NCBI GenBank assembly: GCA_002361355.1
Contig: DESQ01000042.1
Location: 62,001 to 126,000 of the forward strand
Origin: Lachnospiraceae bacterium UBA3310
Lineage (GTDB): Bacteria; Bacillota; Clostridia; Lachnospirales; Lachnospiraceae
Direction: 5' to 3'
DNA: 64,000 nucleotides
Part shown: piece after piece, positions 8,464 through 17,182 of the stretch
Layout: each line of letters starts with the position of its first letter
Position numbering within the stretch: the first letter of the stretch is position 1
The notes under the pieces: model-generated
Databases searched by the model: none
Seen by the model: only the letters and a program-made list of their open reading frames with translations
What the model was told of the DNA's origin: nothing
Translations under genes and position numbers: made by a program

Positions 8464-9162
8464 ATGAACGAATGTGTGCTGGTGGTGGACGACGACAGGG
8501 AGATTGTGCGGGCGATCGCGCTTCTTCTGGAGAAGGAAGGGTATCGTGCGCTTAAGGCCTACGACGGCATGGAAGCGCTGCGGGTTCTGGCGGAGAACGA
8601 GGTGCAGTTGATTATCATGGATGTGATGATGCCGAAGTTAGACGGCCTTTCCGCCATGATGAAGATCAGGGAGCGGAAAAATCTGCCTATCATCGTTCTG
8701 AGCGCGAAGACAGAGGACACGGATAAGATTTTGGGACTCTCCATGGGGGCGGACGACTATGTGGCGAAACCTTTCAATCCGCAGGAACTGGCGGCCCGGG
8801 TGAAAAGCCAGCTTCGCAGGTATACGCTGCTTGGCGGTATCCATGCGCAGAATGAGGAGGACGAGATCGTAAACGGCAGACTCTGCTACCGCCTTAAGGA
8901 GCGCACGCTCTACGCGGACGGGGAGCCGGTCAGGCTGACTGCCACGGAGACAAAAATCATGGAGCTTCTCATGAGGAACAGAGGCCGGATTTTCCCGGCC
9001 GAGGAGATTTATGAGCGGGTCTGGGAGGAACCTTCCTTTTCACCGGAAAATACGGTGATGGTGCACATCCGCCATATGCGGGAAAAAATTGAACTCAATC
9101 CGAAAGAGCCGGAATATATAAAGGTGGTGTGGGGCATTGGATACAAAATGGAAAAAATGTAA
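8464..9162 (+). CDS. OmpR/PhoB-family response regulator (VanR-like)
   Basis: 232 residues: receiver domain with VVDDDRE and phospho-acceptor Asp in LIIMDVMMPKLDG, conserved Lys in VAKPF, then a winged-helix DNA-binding domain (about 135-230) with TATETKIMELL and PENTVMVHIRHMREKIE. It should be phosphorylated by the kinase encoded immediately downstream, whose start overlaps this gene by 26 bases. AGGAGAAGGGGG precedes the ATG. The direct repeats at 8378-8411 are candidate autoregulatory sites. Target genes are unknown. Confidence 0.93.
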   Translation: MNECVLVVDDDREIVRAIALLLEKEGYRALKAYDGMEALRVLAENEVQLIIMDVMMPKLDGLSAMMKIRERKNLPIIVLSAKTEDTDKILGLSMGADDYVAKPFNPQELAARVKSQLRRYTLLGGIHAQNEEDEIVNGRLCYRLKERTLYADGEPVRLTATETKIMELLMRNRGRIFPAEEIYERVWEEPSFSPENTVMVHIRHMREKIELNPKEPEYIKVVWGIGYKMEKM

Positions 9163-11722
9163 AAAAATAGGAAGTTTTACGGCGTTTGTCCTAGGATGGA
9201 CGTTGATCCTTGTGAACCTGATTCCGGTCATAGCGGTATATAAGAGGATTGGCGGCAGCCTGCTTGACGGGCCGGCCTGTCAGTATCAGGAAAGCAGCGA
9301 GTTTAAGGGAGCGGTCAGCGACAGGCTGATGCGGCTTCTCGCGGTAGCCACGGAAGGAAAATCCGGACAGGCCTACGACGCTGCGCTTCCGGAGTATTAC
9401 GGTTATATCGACGCACAGGAAACCTATGACAAAATCTTAAATGATACGGCCCTGGCGCAGGAAAATATGACGCAGGACGTGTTGGAAAGCGTGGAGGAAG
9501 CCGTTGCCGAGGGGGCGGTGACAGAGGCGGAATACGCGGATTATCAGGCTTATATGGAGGAGCAGAGACTGCACGATAACGAGGTAACGATGGCGGAGCT
9601 GGGTCTGGATCCTGACGATTATTACGATGACGATTCAGCGGATTATTATTATGAGTATGCCGACGACTATGCGGATTACTATTACGGGTACGATTTTAGC
9701 GACAAGAAGAGCAGGGACGCTTACATGGCGGACATCGCTCCCAATAAGAACATCCTCTACGCTGTGGTGAAACAAGGGAAACTTCTCTACACGAATATCG
9801 AATCCCTTGCGCCTTTTGCGGGAAAGGATAATGAGGAATGGAAGCAGGTAGATTTTCAGACGGTTCTCGATCCGCTTGCGTATAATTTCACGCTCCGGTA
9901 TAACAAAGACGGCGACGGTATGGTGCAGATTGTACAGGATGGGGCGCAGCAGGATGTGTACGGCGACGGGGTCTACAGGGATTATAGTCCCTGGCGGGTG
10001 CCCGGCTATACGAACTTTACGCTGGGAGAATCCGCCATGGATGTGGAAGTCTTTCTGGCGGCGGCCAGTGCGCCCAAACTTTATATGGTGGGAAACGGCA
10101 GCGGCGGCGTGAACAGTTACGGACAGCGGTTTTACTCCCTGTATCTGGAAGCCATTGAGCTGCGCAGCGCTTTTGTCAGGAAAGGCGTGCTTCTTTTGGC
10201 GGGCGTTATCTTACTGCTTCTTGCTTTCCTGTTTGGAAAAGACAGACGTTTGGCGGTGGAGCAGCTTGCCGGACTTTTAGGTAAGATTTGTCTGGAACTG
10301 AAACTGTTGTTATTCCTTGTGCTGGTAACGCTCCTTATATGCGCAGGCGGTGCCTTTGGCGGGAATTTGCTGGGACAGTTCCTATGGTGGATCAGAAACG
10401 GTTTCGCGTACTATATCTGGAGTGGAGATACTCTCTATGAGATTGAGAACTTTACAACGGCGGGAAAATACCTGGCAGCTTTCTTCTGGCTCTTTTATCT
10501 GACCGTCCTGGATTTTAGGAAGAACAGAACAAAGCAGAAAAAACCGCTTCTCGATCTGCTGAAAGAAAAGGATTTCAAATATCCCATTCAGAAACGCTTG
10601 GTGAAAAGGGACAGACGGACGTTACTCGCGGAGCTTGTGGTAACCGTGTTGCTGGCGGTATCCATCTGTGCGTTTTATCTGGCTGCAGGAGAATACATGA
10701 ATTATCTCATGGGCGGCTACGCGTACGAGTTTGTGGAGGAATACGGCGGCAGGTCGATCACGAATGTCTTCCTGATCTTGGCGGAGATGACGTTTTGCGC
10801 GCTTTTTGTGTTCACCCTGATCACCTTTTACAGCTTAAAGAAAAATTACCGGCTGGCCGTGGATATCGGTGCGCTGACGGATCAGATTCTGGCAGTGCGG
10901 GAGGGAAATATGACGAAAGAGCTTATCCTGCCTGAGGATACAGACCTGAAAGAGGCCGCGGATAACCTGAACGGGATACAGAAGGGGATGGAGACGGCTC
11001 TTGCGGAGCGCATGAAGAGCGAGCGCATGAAAGTGGATCTGGTGACCAACGTGTCCCACGATATCAAGACGCCGCTGACTTCCATCATCAGCTATGTGGA
11101 GCTCTTGCGGCAGGAGGAAGATCTGCCTCAGTATGTGAAGGAGTATATTCAGATATTGGGAGAAAAATCGGAGAGACTGCGGGGTATCGTGCAGGATGTG
11201 TTTGAGGTGAGCAAGGCGACCTCCGGGCAGCTCCCCATTCAAATGGAAATGCTGGATATGGGTAAACTCCTTCGCCAGACGCTTGCGGATATGAACGGGC
11301 AGATCGAGGAGAGCACGATTACCATGAAGACAACGATTCCGCAGGAACCTGTTTCGGTGCAGGCGGACGGACAGCGTCTCTACCGGGTATTCCAGAATCT
11401 GATCCAGAATACGCTGCGCTACTCGCTGGAAGGTTCCAGAGTATATCTGACACTCATAAGGCAGGCGGGTGAGGTTGTCGTCCGGATCAAGAATATTTCC
11501 GGCATGGAGCTTGCTGACGATAAAGACTTTACCGAGCGGTTTGTGCGGGGAGACGAGAGCCGCACAGATGGCGGGAGCGGGCTGGGACTCTCGATTGCAA
11601 AGAGTTTCACGGAAGCCTGCGGCGGAAAATTCCAGGTGGAGACGGATGCGGATTTGTTTACGGTGACGGTGCGTTTCCCAGACGTGGACGACGTTTTGTC
11701 TGAAGAAAAACAGGAGTCATAA
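9137..11722 (+). CDS. Membrane sensor histidine kinase with Asp/Tyr-rich external domain
   Basis: About 861 residues from a TTG start, inside the end of the response regulator gene, preceded by GGTGGTGTGGGG. TM1 (about 13-33) leads to a large external domain (about 34-345) containing a striking Asp/Tyr-rich run (codons near 9613-9710, e.g. YYYEYADDYADYYYGYDF). Several further membrane segments follow (about 347-580), then a dimerisation domain with NVSHDIKTPLTS (His about 640) and an ATPase domain with NLIQNTLRYS and GGSGLGLSIAKSF. It is the cognate kinase of the 8464 regulator. The ligand is unknown. The multi-TM middle is more elaborate than in VanS. The gene ends inside a bidirectional terminator. 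Confidence 0.92.
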   Translation: MDTKWKKCKKIGSFTAFVLGWTLILVNLIPVIAVYKRIGGSLLDGPACQYQESSEFKGAVSDRLMRLLAVATEGKSGQAYDAALPEYYGYIDAQETYDKILNDTALAQENMTQDVLESVEEAVAEGAVTEAEYADYQAYMEEQRLHDNEVTMAELGLDPDDYYDDDSADYYYEYADDYADYYYGYDFSDKKSRDAYMADIAPNKNILYAVVKQGKLLYTNIESLAPFAGKDNEEWKQVDFQTVLDPLAYNFTLRYNKDGDGMVQIVQDGAQQDVYGDGVYRDYSPWRVPGYTNFTLGESAMDVEVFLAAASAPKLYMVGNGSGGVNSYGQRFYSLYLEAIELRSAFVRKGVLLLAGVILLLLAFLFGKDRRLAVEQLAGLLGKICLELKLLLFLVLVTLLICAGGAFGGNLLGQFLWWIRNGFAYYIWSGDTLYEIENFTTAGKYLAAFFWLFYLTVLDFRKNRTKQKKPLLDLLKEKDFKYPIQKRLVKRDRRTLLAELVVTVLLAVSICAFYLAAGEYMNYLMGGYAYEFVEEYGGRSITNVFLILAEMTFCALFVFTLITFYSLKKNYRLAVDIGALTDQILAVREGNMTKELILPEDTDLKEAADNLNGIQKGMETALAERMKSERMKVDLVTNVSHDIKTPLTSIISYVELLRQEEDLPQYVKEYIQILGEKSERLRGIVQDVFEVSKATSGQLPIQMEMLDMGKLLRQTLADMNGQIEESTITMKTTIPQEPVSVQADGQRLYRVFQNLIQNTLRYSLEGSRVYLTLIRQAGEVVVRIKNISGMELADDKDFTERFVRGDESRTDGGSGLGLSIAKSFTEACGGKFQVETDADLFTVTVRFPDVDDVLSEEKQES

Positions 11723-11733
11723 CTCCTGTTTTT
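11706..11733. terminator. Bidirectional terminator carrying both stop codons in its loop
   Basis: AAAAACAGGAGT (11706-11717), loop CATA, ACTCCTGTTTTT (11722-11733): a perfect 12-bp inverted repeat with A-run and T-run, working on both strands. The plus-strand stop TAA (11720-11722) and the minus-strand stop (11717-11719) both lie at the loop, so the convergent genes overlap by six bases. Confidence 0.85.
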
Positions 11734-14410
11734 CTTTCTTCACAAACATCAGCCCGAAAGTGCCGATACCGCAGTTGCTGGAAACGGTGGCGGATGCTTT
11801 CTGTAAAACTATTTTATCAAAATGGATGTATTTCTCCACGATCTCCACGATTTCGTCGATCTGTTTCACACTGCATCCAGCGTAGGTGACGAAGAGGATG
11901 CGCGTGTCGATCTGCCTGCTGTGTTTAAACAGTTTCTTTATATACTGCCGCGTGGTTCGGTGCATGCTGCCGGATTCGATCCGCCACAGTTTCAGCCTGT
12001 TTTTGGACATGGACAGAACCGGATGGAGGTTCAATAATTCACAGAGCCTGTGAACGCCGCCGCTCACTTTACCGTTGCGGTAGAGCGTAGCCGTGCTGGG
12101 AACAAGGAAGTTGGAGAAGACGCGCTCCCGGTATTCGTCCAGTGCCTGACAGATTTCGCCCACACTGCGTCCCTCCTCCGCAAGCATGGCGGCATAGAGC
12201 ACCATGAGGCCGTGGCCGCTGCTGATGTGGGCAGAGTCCACAACGGTGACATTGTCGAAGGTTTTGGCGGCCTGCGTCGCGTTGGGGTAAGCACCGCTCA
12301 AATCTATGGTGGCGGTGATATGTATCACATGTTCCGCCTCTGCAAGAGTTTCCGCAAAGAAATACTCATATTCGGAAGGGTCTGCCGTGGAGGAGTGGGA
12401 GTAGCTGCCCGGTGTCTGCAGGTAGGCAAGCAGGCTGTCGGAGGAAATCTCAAAGAGATCGCAGAACCGTCCCTCTCCTGTGTGAACGTAGCAGTACATA
12501 AGGCGGATGTGAAACCGCTCCAGAAGGTCTTCTGGCAGGTCGCAGATACAGTCTGCCGTGATGGCGATTTTTCGCTTGCGTAAGCTGTTAATCTGGTTGA
12601 TGCCCTCCATACTGTCCGCATCCGACTCTTCCGGCTGGGCCATATATTCGATCAGGTCGGCCGGCAGATATTTTAAAAGGCCTGCCTCCAGAAGAGGTGC
12701 GCTGATGGGTTTTGCCAGATAACCGTCGAATCCCATCCCCTGATAGACCTGCTCCGCGTCCGACATGACGTTGGCAGTTAAGGCAATGACGGGAGTCTTC
12801 TGGCAGAAACCTCTCGTCTGGCTGCGGACGGCGCGCAGCGTGGCAGCTCCGTCCATATCCGGCATCATGTGATCCATAAGGATGACGTGATAAGCGGTCT
12901 CTGCTGTCTTTTTTAAGGCTTCCCTGCCGCTCTCGGCCGTATCCACTTTGACCTTGGTATCCCGCAGGAGTTTCACCACCACCATCAGGTTCATGGAATT
13001 GTCGTCCACCACCAGAATGCGGGCGTCAGGGGCGATAAAGCTCTGCTGGTAGATCGTGCGCTGGTTCAACTGTTTCTGGGCGGCAAAATTGATCACGCCG
13101 ATGGGGCGCACGTTGATGATACGCTGCTGTAGTTCTATGGTGAAAACAGAACCCTTATGGTAAACGCTGTCCACGGTGATTTTGCCGCCCATCATTTCCA
13201 TGAGCTGTTTGGATATGGTAAGCCCAAGGCCTGTTCCCTCGATGTTTCGGGTATCTGACTCATCCACCCGCTTGAAGGAGCGGAAGAGGTCGTCCAGACT
13301 TTCCTTACGGATACCCATACCGGTGTCCTCAACGGAGATGCGAAGGAGGATCTGATCCGCCGCGACGCGTTCTCCTTTGGCGCTCAACGTGACGGAACCG
13401 GAGCCTGTGTACTTGACTGCGTTAGTCAATATATTGGTAACCACCTGTTTGATACGAACCTCATCGCCGTAGAGCATGGAAGGGATCTCAGGGTCGATAT
13501 CTACTTTAAACTCCAGATTTTTCTGATGTGCCCGAATCCAGATTAAATTGACCAGATCGCTGAACATGGAACTGATTTCATACTGTGTCGGCACGATATC
13601 CATCTTGCCGGACTCCAGTTTGGAGAGATCGAGAATGTCGTTGATGGTAGTGAGCAGCATTTTGCTGGCATTCTGGATGTTGATGGCGTTCTCTGCAATT
13701 TCGTCGGAGATATCCTCCCTGAGAATCATTTCGTTTAAGCCGATAATGGTATTTATGGGCGTGCGGATCTCATGACTCATGTTGGTGAAGAAAGCGTCCT
13801 TGGAGCGGGCGATCTGCTCTACCTCCCGGCGCTGCTGCTCGGCAATCTGTTTCTCCTGTTCGTAGGTTTTGGACTGGATTTTTAAGAGGACACCGATGAA
13901 ACAGCTTACACAGACCAGAGCGATAAAGGAGTCCGAGAGCGTGTAAAAATAAGTGGAATCGGGTATGAACTCCGGGTGGTAGTAGGCAAACAGGTAAGTT
14001 CCCAGAAAAGAGATGAGGGAAAGCGTCATGGCGATCACGAAACGACGCCCCTCGAATAAAAGGAAAATATAAACCAGCCCCAGCACAAACCAGACCGGCA
14101 TCCCGCTCTGGGTGCCGCCGCTTGTGATGAACAGCATAGGGAAGAACACCACATTTGTGCCAATGGCGAGAAGCCAGGAGGCCATTTTGCTGCTGCCCTG
14201 TATGAGTGTTATCCGGATGGAAAGACCGGAAATCACACATATGGGCAGTAATGCGTATAAAACCTTTGTATCAGCACCCAGAAGAACCAGAACCACGCCA
14301 ATTACGGAGGAGGCGAACACCACAAGCATCACAATCCGGTTGATCAGCTCTTTAAACGCAAGCTGTCCGGGGAATAAGGTTTGAAAAAAATGTTGGATTC
14401 TTTTAACCAT
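11717..14410 (-). CDS. Hybrid histidine kinase-receiver protein with C-terminal DegV (fatty-acid-binding) domain
   Basis: 897 residues. About six membrane segments (20-190) precede a HisKA domain with NMSHEIRTPINTI (His about 212), an ATPase domain with GTGLGLTISKQLM, a receiver with VVDDNSMN and HVILMDHMMPDMDG (Asp about 510), and from about residue 612 a complete DegV-like domain: ITADCICDLP, SSTADPSEYEYF, TIDLSGAYPNATQAA, VVDSAHISSGHG, LYRNGKVSGG and a terminal SSNCGIGTFGLMFV. DegV/FakB proteins bind a fatty acid and present it to a kinase. Fusion to a phosphorelay protein suggests lipid sensing or lipid-dependent output (inference). It lacks an HPt domain; its upstream neighbour has one and ends three bases away. 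Third gene of a minus-strand operon. Confidence 0.88.
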   Translation of the reverse strand: MVKRIQHFFQTLFPGQLAFKELINRIVMLVVFASSVIGVVLVLLGADTKVLYALLPICVISGLSIRITLIQGSSKMASWLLAIGTNVVFFPMLFITSGGTQSGMPVWFVLGLVYIFLLFEGRRFVIAMTLSLISFLGTYLFAYYHPEFIPDSTYFYTLSDSFIALVCVSCFIGVLLKIQSKTYEQEKQIAEQQRREVEQIARSKDAFFTNMSHEIRTPINTIIGLNEMILREDISDEIAENAINIQNASKMLLTTINDILDLSKLESGKMDIVPTQYEISSMFSDLVNLIWIRAHQKNLEFKVDIDPEIPSMLYGDEVRIKQVVTNILTNAVKYTGSGSVTLSAKGERVAADQILLRISVEDTGMGIRKESLDDLFRSFKRVDESDTRNIEGTGLGLTISKQLMEMMGGKITVDSVYHKGSVFTIELQQRIINVRPIGVINFAAQKQLNQRTIYQQSFIAPDARILVVDDNSMNLMVVVKLLRDTKVKVDTAESGREALKKTAETAYHVILMDHMMPDMDGAATLRAVRSQTRGFCQKTPVIALTANVMSDAEQVYQGMGFDGYLAKPISAPLLEAGLLKYLPADLIEYMAQPEESDADSMEGINQINSLRKRKIAITADCICDLPEDLLERFHIRLMYCYVHTGEGRFCDLFEISSDSLLAYLQTPGSYSHSSTADPSEYEYFFAETLAEAEHVIHITATIDLSGAYPNATQAAKTFDNVTVVDSAHISSGHGLMVLYAAMLAEEGRSVGEICQALDEYRERVFSNFLVPSTATLYRNGKVSGGVHRLCELLNLHPVLSMSKNRLKLWRIESGSMHRTTRQYIKKLFKHSRQIDTRILFVTYAGCSVKQIDEIVEIVEKYIHFDKIVLQKASATVSSNCGIGTFGLMFVKKEKQEL

Positions 14411-14413
14411 ACG

Positions 14414-17182
14414 TTATTGTTCCATCCTTTCCAGTGCCTCGGAGGCGCCGAGAAAATCAAAGTCGGAGGCAAGCTTTCGAATTTCATCCGCCATGGGCGC
14501 GAGAGATACACCGTCACGCCGGGAGACGGACAGCCGGTCAAGCAGTTCGTTCAGTCCCTCGATCTCGAAAGCCGATAACTTATCCTGAATCTGCGCAAGG
14601 AGCGTTTGCAGGGAATCTTCGTCCGTCCCGTCCGCCGGGGATTCTGCGGTGTTTCCCGGTGAGGGCATTGTTTCTTCCACGGCCCTGGGCGCTGCATTTT
14701 TTGCATTCGGGTAGACAAAGACGTTGTCGTCTAACGCTGCAATGAGTCTGTCGTGATTTTCCATCATCGTTTCATGGTGCGCTAAAATATAATCAATCCG
14801 GTTTTCCTTGCCGGCCATTTCCAGTTCCCTGGCCATCTCTGAGAGTTCACCTGCACCGATGCCTTTGGCGTTGCCTTTCAGGGCATGGACGCAAATGACA
14901 TAGTTTTTCCAATCCTGTTCTTTAAAATAACGGGACAGGTTTTCCCTGCGCTTTTTCCCCTCCGCGTGGAAGATGGCGATGATTTCCCGAAAACCTTCCT
15001 CGTCTCCGCAGTAAGCGAGTGCCTGCTCCAGATTGACCCCGGCCCGGTTCAGACTCTGACGTGCCTTTTCCGTTTCTGTCGGTATCTGTGTAGTTTGCCT
15101 GGAGGCGGATTCCTCCGCGTTTTCATCCTCCAGGGGAATCTGCATCTGGGTGGGAATATAGCGGCGGAGAATCCGTTCTAAAACGCTCAGTTCAATCGGT
15201 TTGGCGATAAAGTCATTGAATCCCTCTGCTATAAACATTTCCCTGGCGCCGCCGATGGCGTTGGCCGTAAAGGCGATGACGGGAAGAGATTGGTAATACA
15301 TGCCCGGTTTTTGACGGATCTTGTGCAACGTCTCTACACCGTCCATGTCCGGCATCATGTGATCCAGAAAGACACAGTCGAACTCTGGCGCATTCAGTTT
15401 CTCCAAGGCTTCGGGGCCGCTGCTTGCCATGGTTACTTTCAGGCGGTAGGGCAGGAGAAGCCTCGCCATGACTTTTAAATTCATGGCATTATCGTCCACC
15501 ACCAGCACACTTGCCTGTGGTGCGACAAATTTATTATGTAAACCAGATTGCCGGTCATCCGCGTTGAGAATCTTTTGACCGTTGAAGACAGCGGCGATGG
15601 AAAGAACGGTGAAGGGTTTGTAGATGCGAAGCATATTGCCCTGTACCAGCATTTCCTGATCGTAGTCTAACAAAAGCACTACGGCCCGCTCTTTGGAGAG
15701 CCGGTCGAAGAAGCTGCGGTCTTCTTTGTATTCTTCCAGGCCGATGAAGATGTGGGTGTAGGCTTCGCGTTCCATACGGCGTTTCAACTCGGGAAGATTC
15801 CTGCAGATGCGGAAGGGAAAGCCAAACTGGCTGACAATGTGCTGCAGACTGTTTTCATAGCCTTCCCGCACCACGGTGTAGTCATACTTGTCAAGGTTGA
15901 TATAGCAGGCGGCAAAGAGCTGGTTTTTATCCTTGATGGAAACGATGGGCGTCTCGTCCAGAACCTTCTGGGGGATGGTAAACCGGAACTCGCTGCCCAG
16001 GCCGGGCGTGCTGCTTACAGTCATAAAACCGCCCATGCTGCGAACCAGAGCCTGTGTGATGGCAAGTCCCAATCCAACGCCGCCTTCCTCCCGGTTTCTT
16101 TTGGCGTTGACCTGACTGAAGCTGGTGAAGATTTTTTCCATGTCGGCGCGCTCGATGCCGATGCCGGAATCTTTGACGCTGACCTGCAGATTGATGCCGT
16201 ACGCTTCTTTACGGCCTTTGATCCGCAGAATCACGCCGCCCTCCTTTGTAAATTTCATAGCGTTGCTAAGGAGATTCATGACGATCCGCCGGAATTTCTG
16301 TTCGTCGCCCAGAAGATTGCTTGGCAGATCGGCATCGCAGTCCACAATCAACTCCAAATGCCTGCCGTTATCCATGGTGAGCGCCATGTTGATGATGTCG
16401 GTGATGGTGGAGGTGATGTTATAGCTCTCCTCCGCAAGTTCCAGCCTGCCGGTTTCCAGTTCCGAGAAATCCAGAATGTTGCTGACGGTGGAGAGCAGAT
16501 TTCTTCCCGCTGTCTGGATGTCCACCACATCGCGCCGCACGTCTATGGGAAGGTCTTCCTGTAAAATGGCCTCGCTCATGCCGCACACCGCATTGATGGG
16601 GGTGCGGATCTCATGGGAGACATTGACGAGAAAGTCATCCTTGCTGCGCTCGGCAATTTCCAGTTCCCGGATGTTCTCTATCAGGAGCTTGCTGGCTTCC
16701 TGCCGGTTTTTCTGGATAATCCAGATCACGGCGGAAACCGTGTAGAGAGAAATGAACTGTATACAGAGTCTCAGGGCGCTGCGGGGGCCGGTAACGGCGA
16801 TTGTTCTCGCAATAAAACCGTGATATAAAAACAGAAAAATCGGGATGATAAATCCCGGATAGAGAAGCTGTCTGATATTAAATATGCTTAAGAGGACAAT
16901 GACGCCTGACAGCGTGATCAGCATGGAGGGAAAACTTTCCGTGAACAGGGCGTAGATAAGAAATTCCGTCCAGCACATGGCACAGATGAAAGCGGCCCGG
17001 CGGGTGTGATCCCAGTATTCGCGGGCATAGATAAACCAACCGGCAACCGGCGGCAGAAAAAGAAATTCCCTGATGTAGATGTTCCAGCCGGAGAGCAGCC
17101 CCATGAGAAAGGTGGCGGCCGTGTAGAGACTTAAAATGCCGAGCACGGTACGCTCCAGCCTTCTTTCAGCTTGTTCGTTCAT
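14414..17182 (-). CDS. Hybrid histidine kinase with receiver and HPt domains
   Basis: 922 residues. Membrane segments (about 10-165), HisKA with NVSHEIRTPINAV (His about 189), ATPase with GGVGLGLAITQALV, a degenerate receiver-like region (about 425-525) without a clear phospho-acceptor, a true receiver with VVDDNAMN and CVFLDHMMPDMDG (Asp about 605), and a C-terminal HPt domain with VHALKGNAKGIGA (His about 767). This is a complete intramolecular phosphorelay that could also feed the two neighbours. Its start overlaps the stop of the REC-HD-GYP gene by four bases, indicating translational coupling. The sensed signal is unknown. Confidence 0.92.
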   Translation of the reverse strand: MNEQAERRLERTVLGILSLYTAATFLMGLLSGWNIYIREFLFLPPVAGWFIYAREYWDHTRRAAFICAMCWTEFLIYALFTESFPSMLITLSGVIVLLSIFNIRQLLYPGFIIPIFLFLYHGFIARTIAVTGPRSALRLCIQFISLYTVSAVIWIIQKNRQEASKLLIENIRELEIAERSKDDFLVNVSHEIRTPINAVCGMSEAILQEDLPIDVRRDVVDIQTAGRNLLSTVSNILDFSELETGRLELAEESYNITSTITDIINMALTMDNGRHLELIVDCDADLPSNLLGDEQKFRRIVMNLLSNAMKFTKEGGVILRIKGRKEAYGINLQVSVKDSGIGIERADMEKIFTSFSQVNAKRNREEGGVGLGLAITQALVRSMGGFMTVSSTPGLGSEFRFTIPQKVLDETPIVSIKDKNQLFAACYINLDKYDYTVVREGYENSLQHIVSQFGFPFRICRNLPELKRRMEREAYTHIFIGLEEYKEDRSFFDRLSKERAVVLLLDYDQEMLVQGNMLRIYKPFTVLSIAAVFNGQKILNADDRQSGLHNKFVAPQASVLVVDDNAMNLKVMARLLLPYRLKVTMASSGPEALEKLNAPEFDCVFLDHMMPDMDGVETLHKIRQKPGMYYQSLPVIAFTANAIGGAREMFIAEGFNDFIAKPIELSVLERILRRYIPTQMQIPLEDENAEESASRQTTQIPTETEKARQSLNRAGVNLEQALAYCGDEEGFREIIAIFHAEGKKRRENLSRYFKEQDWKNYVICVHALKGNAKGIGAGELSEMARELEMAGKENRIDYILAHHETMMENHDRLIAALDDNVFVYPNAKNAAPRAVEETMPSPGNTAESPADGTDEDSLQTLLAQIQDKLSAFEIEGLNELLDRLSVSRRDGVSLAPMADEIRKLASDFDFLGASEALERMEQ

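Noticed and set aside
15752..16564. 270-codon plus-strand frame inside the hybrid kinase gene
   Set aside because: Antisense shadow; no ribosome site and no recognisable domain.
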